From the NCBI GenBank assembly GCA_003641425.1, contig QNAH01000133.1, positions 1 to 7,458 of the forward strand: a stretch of DNA of 7,458 nucleotides, written 5' to 3'. Below the pieces are notes generated by a model, which worked only from the letters and a program-made list of their open reading frames with translations, was not told the origin of the DNA and did not search any database. Shown in pieces: positions 1-6,051 of this stretch (the first letter of the stretch is position 1; each line of letters begins with the position of its first letter). This stretch comes from Candidatus Zixiibacteriota bacterium. GTDB taxonomy: Bacteria > Zixibacteria > MSB-5A5 > GN15 > PGXB01. A program made the translations under genes and the position numbers.

Positions 1-276
1 AAAGTCGATATTGAAATCTTCAAGAATGTCTTTGGCCTTATTTTCACTTCTTGTATCAATTCTGGCCGTGACTTGTATTTTTACTTTGTTGTCGGAGTTT
101 GTCTCGATGTAGATTGCCCCCAGGTCCGATTCGACGTACAAATTCCCACCCGGTTTGACATCAAAATCTTTCTCCCATGTTTCGGTGATATACCCCAGTG
201 CGCTCCCCGCAGACATTAATAGACATCCCGTCATTATAAGGGTCAATACATAGATTCGACTGATTTTGGATTTCAT
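1..276 (-). CDS. Exported DUF4097-like beta-strand protein, 5' part (runs off left edge)
   Basis: The ATG at 276 opens a frame of 92 codons that stays open to the window edge, so the C-terminus is missing. A good Shine-Dalgarno (AGGGAGG, 288-282) lies 5 nt upstream and fixes the start. The N-terminus is a signal peptide: positive MKSKISR, then a hydrophobic stretch to about residue 28. LIMTGC (C18) could be a weak lipobox, since the -3 residue is Met; otherwise signal peptidase I could cut near SALG/Y. The mature part has the pattern PGGNLYVESDLGAIYIET followed by alternating hydrophobic strands (KVKIQVTARI). This resembles the start of DUF4097 putative-adhesin domains, which form repetitive beta structures at the cell surface or in the periplasm. 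That assignment is by pattern only and no function is known. The gene is transcribed away from the malic enzyme, so it is probably not part of the same pathway. Confidence 0.7.
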   Translation of the reverse strand, partial: MKSKISRIYVLTLIMTGCLLMSAGSALGYITETWEKDFDVKPGGNLYVESDLGAIYIETNSDNKVKIQVTARIDTRSENKAKDILEDFNIDF

Positions 277-451
277 GGCTGCCTCCCTGATTTAATTCTA
301 AATTCTCTTTTTTTAGATACGCAACGGTTTTTAAAAGGTTTCTAATATATGGCAAATCTTGAATTTTAGAAGACGTAAAATCATGTGATCCTGCTGTTTC
401 AGGCAAAATACATCCGGCCTTTAAGGCGACGGAGAAAGTCCAAGAAAACCG

Positions 452-480
452 TTGACTATAAGATTTAAACGATTATATAT
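452..480 (+). promoter_or_regulatory. Candidate promoter for the malic enzyme gene
   Basis: A TTGACT -35-like hexamer (452-457) is followed, 16 to 18 nt later, by an AT-rich stretch (TATATA at 474-479 or TATATG at 476-481) that could serve as -10. It lies about 55 nt upstream of the start codon in the divergent intergenic region and points toward the malic enzyme gene. The match is to the sigma-70 consensus only; some phyla use other promoter sequences. Confidence 0.45.
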
Positions 481-520
481 GACCCGTTAGCGGATGACTT
501 AACGTTTATGGGTTTTAAGT

Positions 521-525
521 AGGAG
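521..525 (+). promoter_or_regulatory. Ribosome binding site of the malic enzyme gene
   Basis: AGGAG lies 10 nt before the ATG at 536. The spacing is slightly long but acceptable, and it supports 536 as start. The ATG at 508 reaches an in-frame stop within a few codons and is not an alternative start. Confidence 0.6.
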
Positions 526-535
526 CTAGACTCGT

Positions 536-2791
536 ATGATTACGAAACAACAAGCGCTGGATTATCACAGTCTGGGCAAGCCGGGCAAGGTGGAAGTGAA
601 CCCGACTAAACCCTGTGTTACACAGCTTGATTTGTCGTTAGCCTATACCCCGGGTGTGGCCGATCCCTGTATGGAAATCCACCACAATCCGGCGGATGTA
701 TATAAATACACTGCTAAAGGCAACCTGGTGGCGGTAGTCTCAAACGGGACCGCTGTTCTGGGTCTGGGAAATATCGGCGCCGCCGCCGGTAAACCCGTCA
801 TGGAAGGAAAGGGAGTCCTGTTTAAACGGTTCGGTGATGTCGATGTCTTTGACATCGAACTCGACACCCAGGATCCCGATGAAATCATCAAATGCTGCCA
901 GCTTCTCGAGCCGACTTTCGGCGGCATCAATCTTGAAGATATCAAAGCTCCGGAGTGCTTTTATATCGAAGAAACACTTAAAAAGACGATGAAAATTCCG
1001 GTGTTCCATGATGACCAGCATGGAACCGCTATTATCTCCGGAGCGGCGCTGATAAATGGCATCGAGCTGGTCAACAAGGAAATTGACGAAATCAGGGTCG
1101 TTTTCTGCGGTGCCGGTGCGGCCGGCATTGCCTGCGCCAAGCTGTATTGCAGTCTTGGTGTCAAGCATGAAAACATCCTCATGGTCGATTCCAAAGGAGT
1201 GATTTATAAGGGACGCGGTGATAAACTTAATAAATACAAAGCCGAGTTTGAGCGCGAAACCGACTGCCATACGCTTGAAGATGCTATGAATGGCGCTGAT
1301 GTTTTTGTCGGCGTTTCTACCAAGGATATGGTGACACAGGATATGGTTAAATCGATGGCAAGAGATCCGATCATCTTTGCCATGGCCAATCCCGATCCTG
1401 AAATTACATATCCCGAGGCCGTTGCGGCCCGTAAAGATGTCATAATGGCGACCGGCCGATCGGATTATCCCAACCAGGTCAACAATGTCCTTGGTTTTCC
1501 GTTTATTTTCCGCGGCGCTCTTGATGTCCATGCGACTGCGATCAACGACGAGATGAAGATTGCCGCCGCCAGGGCGCTGGCCAGCCTGGCCAAGGAAGAT
1601 GTGCCGGATGAGGTCGCCCGTGCCTACGGTGTCGATCACTTTAAATTCGGTCGTGAGTATATCATCCCCAAACCGTTCGACCATCGTGTCCTGACCTGGG
1701 AGGCCGGTGCTGTCGCCCGGGCGGCCATGGATTCCGGGGTGGCACAGAATAAAGTCGATATCGAGGAATATAAACGCTCCCTCGAACGCCGTATCGGCAA
1801 AGGCCGCGTTATCATGAGCGTGGTTACCGATAAAGCGAGAAAAGATCCCAAGCGGATTGTCTTTCCCGAGGGCGATTCCGGGCGCATCCTGCGCGCGGCT
1901 CATATTATCCGGAGCGAAGGTATTGCCAAACCGATCGTGCTGGGCGATCCTGAACATGTAAAAAAGGCGGCTGATGAGCACGAAATCAGTCTCGATGGAA
2001 TCGAAATAATCGATCCGATTGCATCCGAAAAACGTCGGGTTTACGCCAATAAGTTCTATGAGAGGAGGTGCCGTCGCGGTATAACCAGGGAACAGGCGCT
2101 CTGGACCATGCGCGATCGCACTTATTATGGACTTATGATGCTGGAAATGGGAGATTGTGATGCCCTTCTGTCCGGGGTTACCTCAACCTATCCGACCACT
2201 ATTCGTCCGGCCCTGCAGATTATTCCGCTTAATGAGGGCATCCATCGGGTTTCCGGATTATTCGCTATGATTCAAAAGGATAAGGTATATATGTTTGCCG
2301 ATACGACGGTAAACGTAAATCCCAATGCCGAAGAACTGGCAGAAATCGCAATCAGCGCATCGCATGTAGCCAAAGCATTCGATATCGAACCTAAAATCGC
2401 CATGCTGTCGTTCTCTAATTTCGGTTCGGCAAGATACCCGGAATCAGCTAAAGTGGCTCATGCTGTTGAAATTATCCGCGAAAAAGATCCGGATCTCCTG
2501 GTCGAAGGCGAGATGCAGGCGGATACTGCTTTGATGCCGGAATTTATCGAGAAATACTTCCCCTTCTCCGAACTGAAAGAAGCGGCCAATGTATTTGTAT
2601 TCCCTGATCTTAACTCCGGTAATACAGCCTACAAACTGGTTCAGCGTCTTGGCGGCCTGGTTGCAGTCGGTCCGATTCTGATGGGCTTCTCCAAACCGGT
2701 TCATGTCCTGCATCGTACGCAGGATGTCAATCAAATCGTCGATATGGCCGCGATTGCGGTTGTCGATGCTCAGCAGAGTGCAAAATGGTAA
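536..2791 (+). CDS. maeB: Malic enzyme with C-terminal phosphotransacetylase-like domain (MaeB type)
   Basis: This cytoplasmic enzyme oxidatively decarboxylates malate to pyruvate and CO2 and reduces NAD(P)+; MaeB-type enzymes usually prefer NADP+. Its 751 residues match the usual MaeB length. Domains: malic N-terminal domain (about 1-160) with YTPGVADPC (Y37 is the likely catalytic Tyr) and MEGKGVLFK (K92 likely the catalytic Lys). The metal ligands are probably E134/D135 in NLEDIKAPE and D160 in HDDQHGTA. An NAD(P)-binding Rossmann domain (about 163-400) has GAGAAG (192-197), MANPDPE (N285) and NQVNNVLGFP (313-322). A PTA-like domain (about 428-745) shows LSFSNFGSA and EGEMQADTAL. The PTA active-site segment (DLSRG in true enzymes) reads VLHRT (724-728), so it is probably not a working phosphotransacetylase. 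In the family this domain binds acetyl-CoA and mediates allosteric inhibition. A terminator directly follows, so the gene is probably monocistronic. Cofactor preference cannot be read with certainty. Confidence 0.95.
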   Translation: MITKQQALDYHSLGKPGKVEVNPTKPCVTQLDLSLAYTPGVADPCMEIHHNPADVYKYTAKGNLVAVVSNGTAVLGLGNIGAAAGKPVMEGKGVLFKRFGDVDVFDIELDTQDPDEIIKCCQLLEPTFGGINLEDIKAPECFYIEETLKKTMKIPVFHDDQHGTAIISGAALINGIELVNKEIDEIRVVFCGAGAAGIACAKLYCSLGVKHENILMVDSKGVIYKGRGDKLNKYKAEFERETDCHTLEDAMNGADVFVGVSTKDMVTQDMVKSMARDPIIFAMANPDPEITYPEAVAARKDVIMATGRSDYPNQVNNVLGFPFIFRGALDVHATAINDEMKIAAARALASLAKEDVPDEVARAYGVDHFKFGREYIIPKPFDHRVLTWEAGAVARAAMDSGVAQNKVDIEEYKRSLERRIGKGRVIMSVVTDKARKDPKRIVFPEGDSGRILRAAHIIRSEGIAKPIVLGDPEHVKKAADEHEISLDGIEIIDPIASEKRRVYANKFYERRCRRGITREQALWTMRDRTYYGLMMLEMGDCDALLSGVTSTYPTTIRPALQIIPLNEGIHRVSGLFAMIQKDKVYMFADTTVNVNPNAEELAEIAISASHVAKAFDIEPKIAMLSFSNFGSARYPESAKVAHAVEIIREKDPDLLVEGEMQADTALMPEFIEKYFPFSELKEAANVFVFPDLNSGNTAYKLVQRLGGLVAVGPILMGFSKPVHVLHRTQDVNQIVDMAAIAVVDAQQSAKW

Positions 2792-2810
2792 TCAACTCTT
2801 GTGACTATAA

Positions 2811-2839
2811 GGCCGGGATTTTATGTCCCGGCCTTTTTT
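2811..2839 (+). terminator. Intrinsic terminator after the malic enzyme gene
   Basis: A perfect 8-bp GC-rich stem, GGCCGGGA (2811-2818) pairing with TCCCGGCC (2826-2833), has a 7-nt loop and is followed by six T. It starts 20 nt after the malic enzyme stop codon. It separates that gene from the biotin ligase gene and overlaps the upstream extension of the ligase reading frame. Confidence 0.9.
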
Positions 2840-2852
2840 ATCAGTTTTTCTA

Positions 2853-2879
2853 TTGCCTTATTTGCCGACGATTGATAAT
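2853..2879 (+). promoter_or_regulatory. Possible promoter for the biotin ligase gene
   Basis: TTGCCT (2853-2858) and GATAAT (2874-2879) are separated by only 15 nt. If the -10 box is real, transcription would begin near 2886, just 3 nt before the ATG at 2889, giving an almost leaderless message. This would agree with the lack of a Shine-Dalgarno there. The short spacer makes this a weak prediction. Confidence 0.25.
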
Positions 2880-2888
2880 TTCTTCGAC

Positions 2889-3824
2889 ATGAAAGTATAT
2901 ACCGATAATATTAATTTCGCTCAAAAGTTATTAAAAAAGTCGATTGCTCCTGAGTTGATTGACTCCAAATCTATCAAATCCGAATTTCATCCTCTTTTCA
3001 ATCGTCTATTCGGTTCCGGAAATATTTATTTCTGTGAAGTCGAATCACTGCCGATATGGACCAATCTTTTTATAATACAACACGCTGCCCTATCGCACTA
3101 CGATCTGGTTTCGGAGTTTTGCCGGGATAATAAACCTATACCGGATGGTTCACTTTTTATGGCCGGGGCAGGGGAGAGGTTTCACGGCTTTAAAGGCCGG
3201 GCTTGGGCCGGCCTTTTGGGCAATATTCATCTGGTGGCTTATATCGAACCGAGACAACCGATTGAACACATTTCGGTAAGTCTGACTGTTACATCCGCCG
3301 TCTCGGTGGTGCAGACCATAGATATGATTAAAAATGGCGATATTAATGCCGGTATTAAGTGGATCAACGACATTTTGATCGGTGATGCCAAAGTCGGCGG
3401 CGTTCTGGCCTTTACGCAGGCGGAAGGCGATATGATAACGGCTGCGGCAATCGGAATCGGATTAAATGTGGAAGCGGTACCGCAAATAGAAAAATCTGAT
3501 TTTATCCCACGGGCCGGTTCTATCGGCCAATTTTTCTCAGATTCCGAAGCGGTTGGACTGAATAATGTCTTCGGTAATCTGATAATCCGCTTGGGAGAAA
3601 ATATACAATTACTTCTGACCGGAAATTATGGAAGACTTATTGAACTATATCGATCCCGGTCTGTTATCATCGGCCGTCAGGTCGAAATCAGACCCGATAC
3701 GAATGATTTAGAAGAAGGAAATATATATTCCGGTCGTGTTATCACAATAGGCGATGACCTCGGATTGTATCTGGAAGGCGTTCGCGAACCTGTTTTATCG
3801 GGCCGTTTGGTTCTTCTCCGCTGA
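2889..3824 (+). CDS. Biotin--protein ligase (BirA/BPL family), no DNA-binding domain
   Basis: The enzyme activates biotin with ATP to biotinyl-AMP and attaches it to the acceptor lysine of a carrier domain. Numbered from the chosen start (311 residues): the BPL_LplA_LipB catalytic domain carries GERFHGFKGRAW (95-106), the position of the GRGRxGRxW biotinyl-AMP loop of BirA but clearly altered. It also has KWIND (157-161), corresponding to KWPND, then DAKVGGVL (K168) and GIGLNV (189-194). A BPL_C-like SH3 domain follows (about 257-311). There is no N-terminal helix-turn-helix, so it should not repress biotin genes as E. coli BirA does. The reading frame extends upstream to an ATG at 2823, but that ATG is inside the terminator loop; 2889 (MKVYTD) is the first ATG after it, although no clear Shine-Dalgarno is visible. 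In-frame TTG codons at 2853 and 2862 are alternatives. Its likely client is the biotin domain of the alpha subunit just downstream. It looks more AT-rich than its neighbours. A lipoate ligase is less likely because of the KWIND motif and the C-terminal domain. Confidence 0.85.
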   Translation: MKVYTDNINFAQKLLKKSIAPELIDSKSIKSEFHPLFNRLFGSGNIYFCEVESLPIWTNLFIIQHAALSHYDLVSEFCRDNKPIPDGSLFMAGAGERFHGFKGRAWAGLLGNIHLVAYIEPRQPIEHISVSLTVTSAVSVVQTIDMIKNGDINAGIKWINDILIGDAKVGGVLAFTQAEGDMITAAAIGIGLNVEAVPQIEKSDFIPRAGSIGQFFSDSEAVGLNNVFGNLIIRLGENIQLLLTGNYGRLIELYRSRSVIIGRQVEIRPDTNDLEEGNIYSGRVITIGDDLGLYLEGVREPVLSGRLVLLR

Positions 3825-3839
3825 TTTCCCTGAATGTTC

Positions 3840-3869
3840 TTGACATGAAGACCTTTATTGTATTAGATT
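3840..3869 (+). promoter_or_regulatory. Candidate promoter of the decarboxylase operon
   Basis: A perfect TTGACA (3840-3845) is followed after 18 nt by TAGATT (3864-3869). It begins 15 nt after the ligase stop codon and lies about 110 nt upstream of the gamma-subunit start, so the operon probably has its own promoter with a leader of about 100 nt. Confidence 0.5.
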
Positions 3870-3881
3870 AAACCGGGTTTA
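3869..3881. promoter_or_regulatory. Short inverted repeat at the predicted transcription start (possible operator)
   Basis: TAAACC-G-GGTTTA is a perfect 6+1+6 palindrome. It touches the candidate -10 box and is centred near the expected +1 position (about 3876). Placement suits a repressor site, but the repeat is short, no second copy was noticed in the other promoter regions, and no regulator is encoded in the window. Confidence 0.3.
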
Positions 3882-3968
3882 TATCTTTGAAAAACGGAAT
3901 ACTTTTAGATAAACGGCGTCTGAAACGATGCCCGGCAAGTCATGGTCAATCAACCGGCCGCGGATTTT

Positions 3969-3973
3969 GAGGA
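3969..3973 (+). promoter_or_regulatory. Ribosome binding site that fixes the gamma-subunit start
   Basis: GAGGA lies 5 nt upstream of the ATG at 3979. The upstream in-frame ATG at 3928 has no comparable site and would add 17 polar, arginine-rich residues before the membrane segment. The start at 3979 is therefore preferred. Confidence 0.65.
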
Positions 3974-3978
3974 ATATT

Positions 3979-4191
3979 ATGCATTCACCTGACTTACTAT
4001 CTATATGTTTAACTGCCTTTATTGCAGTTTTCACATTGCTGGCCGTACTGGCCATAGTTATGCGTTTAATCGCAGCGATTTTTGCGCATAAAGAACCAAC
4101 AATTGATGCCGCCGTGCTGGCAGCCGTTACGGCCGCTGTCAGTGCCGTCTATCCCGGAACAATTATTACCAAGGTCGAGGAGGTAAAATGA
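3979..4191 (+). CDS. oadG: Small membrane subunit of a decarboxylase sodium pump (OadG-like gamma subunit)
   Basis: This 70-residue protein has one hydrophobic helix (about residues 5-33), a short basic/polar turn (HKEP), and then a small Ala/Val-rich cytoplasmic segment, DAAVLAAVTAAVSAVYPG (about 40-57). This is the layout of OAD_gamma proteins: an N-terminal membrane anchor followed by a conserved alanine-rich stretch. In the family the subunit holds the alpha subunit to the membrane beta subunit. The protein is at the short end of the family and lacks a long Pro/Ala linker. Its last codons overlap the start of the alpha-subunit gene (ATGA, 4188-4191), so the two are probably translationally coupled. 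The first gene of the operon order gamma-alpha-beta matches known oxaloacetate decarboxylase operons. Sequence similarity in such short proteins is weak, so the call leans on context. Confidence 0.75.
   Translation: MHSPDLLSICLTAFIAVFTLLAVLAIVMRLIAAIFAHKEPTIDAAVLAAVTAAVSAVYPGTIITKVEEVK
4177..4183 (+). promoter_or_regulatory. Strong ribosome binding site of the alpha-subunit gene, inside oadG
   Basis: GAGGAGG ends 4 nt before the ATG at 4188 and lies within the last codons of the gamma gene. Together with the ATGA stop/start overlap it shows coupled translation and firmly sets the alpha-subunit start. Confidence 0.75.
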
Positions 4192-6041
4192 TTTTTACCA
4201 AAACCACCAAGAAAATCAGAGTGCAGTTCATGCCGTTTCGTGACGGATTGCAAAGTTCTTTTGGGGGTAAAGTACGCTTGAATGATTTCCTGCCTGCCAT
4301 GAAACGTGCGGCGGAACTGGGTATCCGTCATTTCGAATTCGGGGGCGGGGCCCGTTATCAAGCTCCATATTTTTATCTGGGAGAGGATCCTTTCGAAGAT
4401 ATGAAAGCGATCCGCGAAGCGGTCGGCCCGGATGTCGATCTGCAGATTCTCACTCGTTCTGTCTCCGGCGTCACTCTGACCACCCAATCTCCTGAAGGCC
4501 TTCAACTGCAGGCCAAACTGATGAAAGAGTACGGCACAACCTGGGATAGGAATTTCGATTATATGAATGATGTCGAAAATCTGATCCGTACCGGAAAACC
4601 TATTGTCGATGCCGGGATGCATCACCAGGTCTGTATTGCTCTGATGGGACTTCCGTTCAAGTCGGACAAGGTTCACACCGCCGAGTTTTATATAGATATC
4701 GGGAAACGGCTTCTTGATAGCGGTATGCATATTGACAGTATTTGCCTGAAAGATGCCAGCGGAACGACCGATCCGAAAACAATCTATGATGCCGCGGTCG
4801 GTTTGAAGAAAATCATGCCTCCCGAGATGCCGCTCTGGATGCACACCCATGATACCGCAAGTATGGCGGTGGCGTGTTATATGGCCGCCATATCGGGCGG
4901 TGCCGACGGGGTCGATCTTTCTGTCCGTCCGATGGCCAGCGGGACTGTTCAGCCCGATGCCCGCTCGCTAAATCACGCCCTTAAGGGCACCGGCTATGAA
5001 CTCGATATGGATGTCAGCAAACTGCCCGAAATAGAAGATATGCTCAATGAACTGATGACGAATTATGATTTTAATCCGACGACGACAACAGCTGATGCGC
5101 GCGTTTTGGGGTTCCCCATGCCGGGTGGAGCCATCGGCCCCAATGTGCATATGATGGTCAAGGCCGGCATTCTTGAGAAATACGGTGATGTGCTTGAAGA
5201 ATTCCCGATTGTGGTCGAGGCCGGAGGCGCGTGGACATCAGTTACCCCCGGTTCCCAGCAGTATTGGTTACAGGCATTCAACAATGTCATGTACGGGCGA
5301 TGGAAAAAAATCGATGCCGGTTACGGACGCGCCGTTCTCGGATATTTCGGAAAAACCCCCCTGCCTTCCGACCCTGAGGTGGTCAAAGCGGCTTCGGAAC
5401 AGCTCGATCTACCGGTGTTTGACGGCGATCCGCTCGAGGTGGCTCCCAAGAATATCGAACCGGCCAGAAAGGCTCTCGAAGAGCGCGGCCTGCCGGTCAG
5501 CGATAAGAATATTTTCCTTGTCATGGCGGCCATGGTTCCCGGCAAGAAAATGGAGCTCAATGAAGGCATACGCCTGCTGATGGGTAATCCTAAAATAGAT
5601 GTTCCTCTCAAGAAGAAAGACGAACCAAAAGCGGCTCCGGCCCCTGCGACTGCAGTTGTTAACACGGCCGCTCCGGTCGTAACGGGCCCGGTGACTTCAC
5701 GCCTGACGGTCAAGGAAGGCACCGTAACCCGGACCTTTACTGTAACGGTCGAGCCCGCGGGCACAGAGGCGAATTCGCCTTCGCCGGCTCCGGTTGGTAA
5801 TCCCGTCCCGGCGGCCAGCAACGGCACACCGGTATTTTCGACCTTTGCCGGTTTTGTCGAAGTTGTCGATATTCTGGTTAAGGAAGGAGAAAGTATCAAT
5901 AAGGGGCATGTGGTCGCGGCGGTCGAAGCCATGAAGGCCAAGCATGATATTAAAGCGCCGTGCGACGGCAGGATAACCGCCATCCATGTCAAGATCGGCG
6001 ATGAGATCGATGCCTCCAAACCGATTCTAACCATCTCATAA
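4188..6041 (+). CDS. oadA: Biotin-dependent decarboxylase alpha subunit (OadA / PycB-like carboxyltransferase with biotin carrier domain)
   Basis: It is expected to transfer the carboxyl group of a 2-oxoacid, presumably oxaloacetate, to its own biotin, yielding pyruvate. Its 617 residues are close to the usual OadA length. Domains: carboxyltransferase TIM barrel (about 10-270), conserved PYC_OADA region (about 280-470), Pro/Ala-rich flexible linker (about 476-545) and biotinyl domain (about 548-617). Core residues of the family are visible: D18 and Q22 in RDGLQS, R90, FDYMND (123-128), K188 in LKDASG (the lysine carboxylated in relatives), H219 and H221 in MHTHDT (metal ligands), and T253 in SGTVQP. 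SVTPGSQQ (351-358) and FNNVMYGRWK (364-373) match the PYC_OADA region. Unusual: RDGLQS replaces RDAHQS, EFGGGARYQ replaces the WGGATFD motif, and LTRSVSGVT replaces LLRGQNLLGY. The biotin site is EAMKA with K583, the 35th residue from the C-terminus as usual, but AMKA replaces AMKM. A biotin carboxylase partner is absent. Substrate identity is inferred. Confidence 0.88.
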   Translation: MIFTKTTKKIRVQFMPFRDGLQSSFGGKVRLNDFLPAMKRAAELGIRHFEFGGGARYQAPYFYLGEDPFEDMKAIREAVGPDVDLQILTRSVSGVTLTTQSPEGLQLQAKLMKEYGTTWDRNFDYMNDVENLIRTGKPIVDAGMHHQVCIALMGLPFKSDKVHTAEFYIDIGKRLLDSGMHIDSICLKDASGTTDPKTIYDAAVGLKKIMPPEMPLWMHTHDTASMAVACYMAAISGGADGVDLSVRPMASGTVQPDARSLNHALKGTGYELDMDVSKLPEIEDMLNELMTNYDFNPTTTTADARVLGFPMPGGAIGPNVHMMVKAGILEKYGDVLEEFPIVVEAGGAWTSVTPGSQQYWLQAFNNVMYGRWKKIDAGYGRAVLGYFGKTPLPSDPEVVKAASEQLDLPVFDGDPLEVAPKNIEPARKALEERGLPVSDKNIFLVMAAMVPGKKMELNEGIRLLMGNPKIDVPLKKKDEPKAAPAPATAVVNTAAPVVTGPVTSRLTVKEGTVTRTFTVTVEPAGTEANSPSPAPVGNPVPAASNGTPVFSTFAGFVEVVDILVKEGESINKGHVVAAVEAMKAKHDIKAPCDGRITAIHVKIGDEIDASKPILTIS

Positions 6042-6051
6042 GGGGCGGCCT

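Noticed and set aside
295..324. Minus-strand TTGCGT (324-319) and TAGAAT (300-295) as a promoter for the left-edge gene
   Set aside because: The 18-nt spacer is acceptable, but transcription would begin at about the first base of the Shine-Dalgarno, leaving almost no leader; the region is AT-rich enough for chance matches.
161..406. 81-codon minus-strand open frame overlapping the left-edge gene
   Set aside because: It is in a different frame from the signal-peptide protein that starts at 276 with a good ribosome site, has no such site of its own, and its product is low-complexity polar sequence with no recognisable features.
485..504. CGTTA/TAACG inverted repeat in the malic enzyme leader
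   Set aside because: Only five base pairs around a 10-nt loop; too weak to call an operator or riboswitch stem.
740..1981. Long 413-codon minus-strand frame inside the malic enzyme gene
   Set aside because: It lies antisense to a clearly conserved enzyme, and its product has the histidine/aspartate/glycine-rich mix typical of mirror frames of a coding gene. No ribosome site or family motif is seen.
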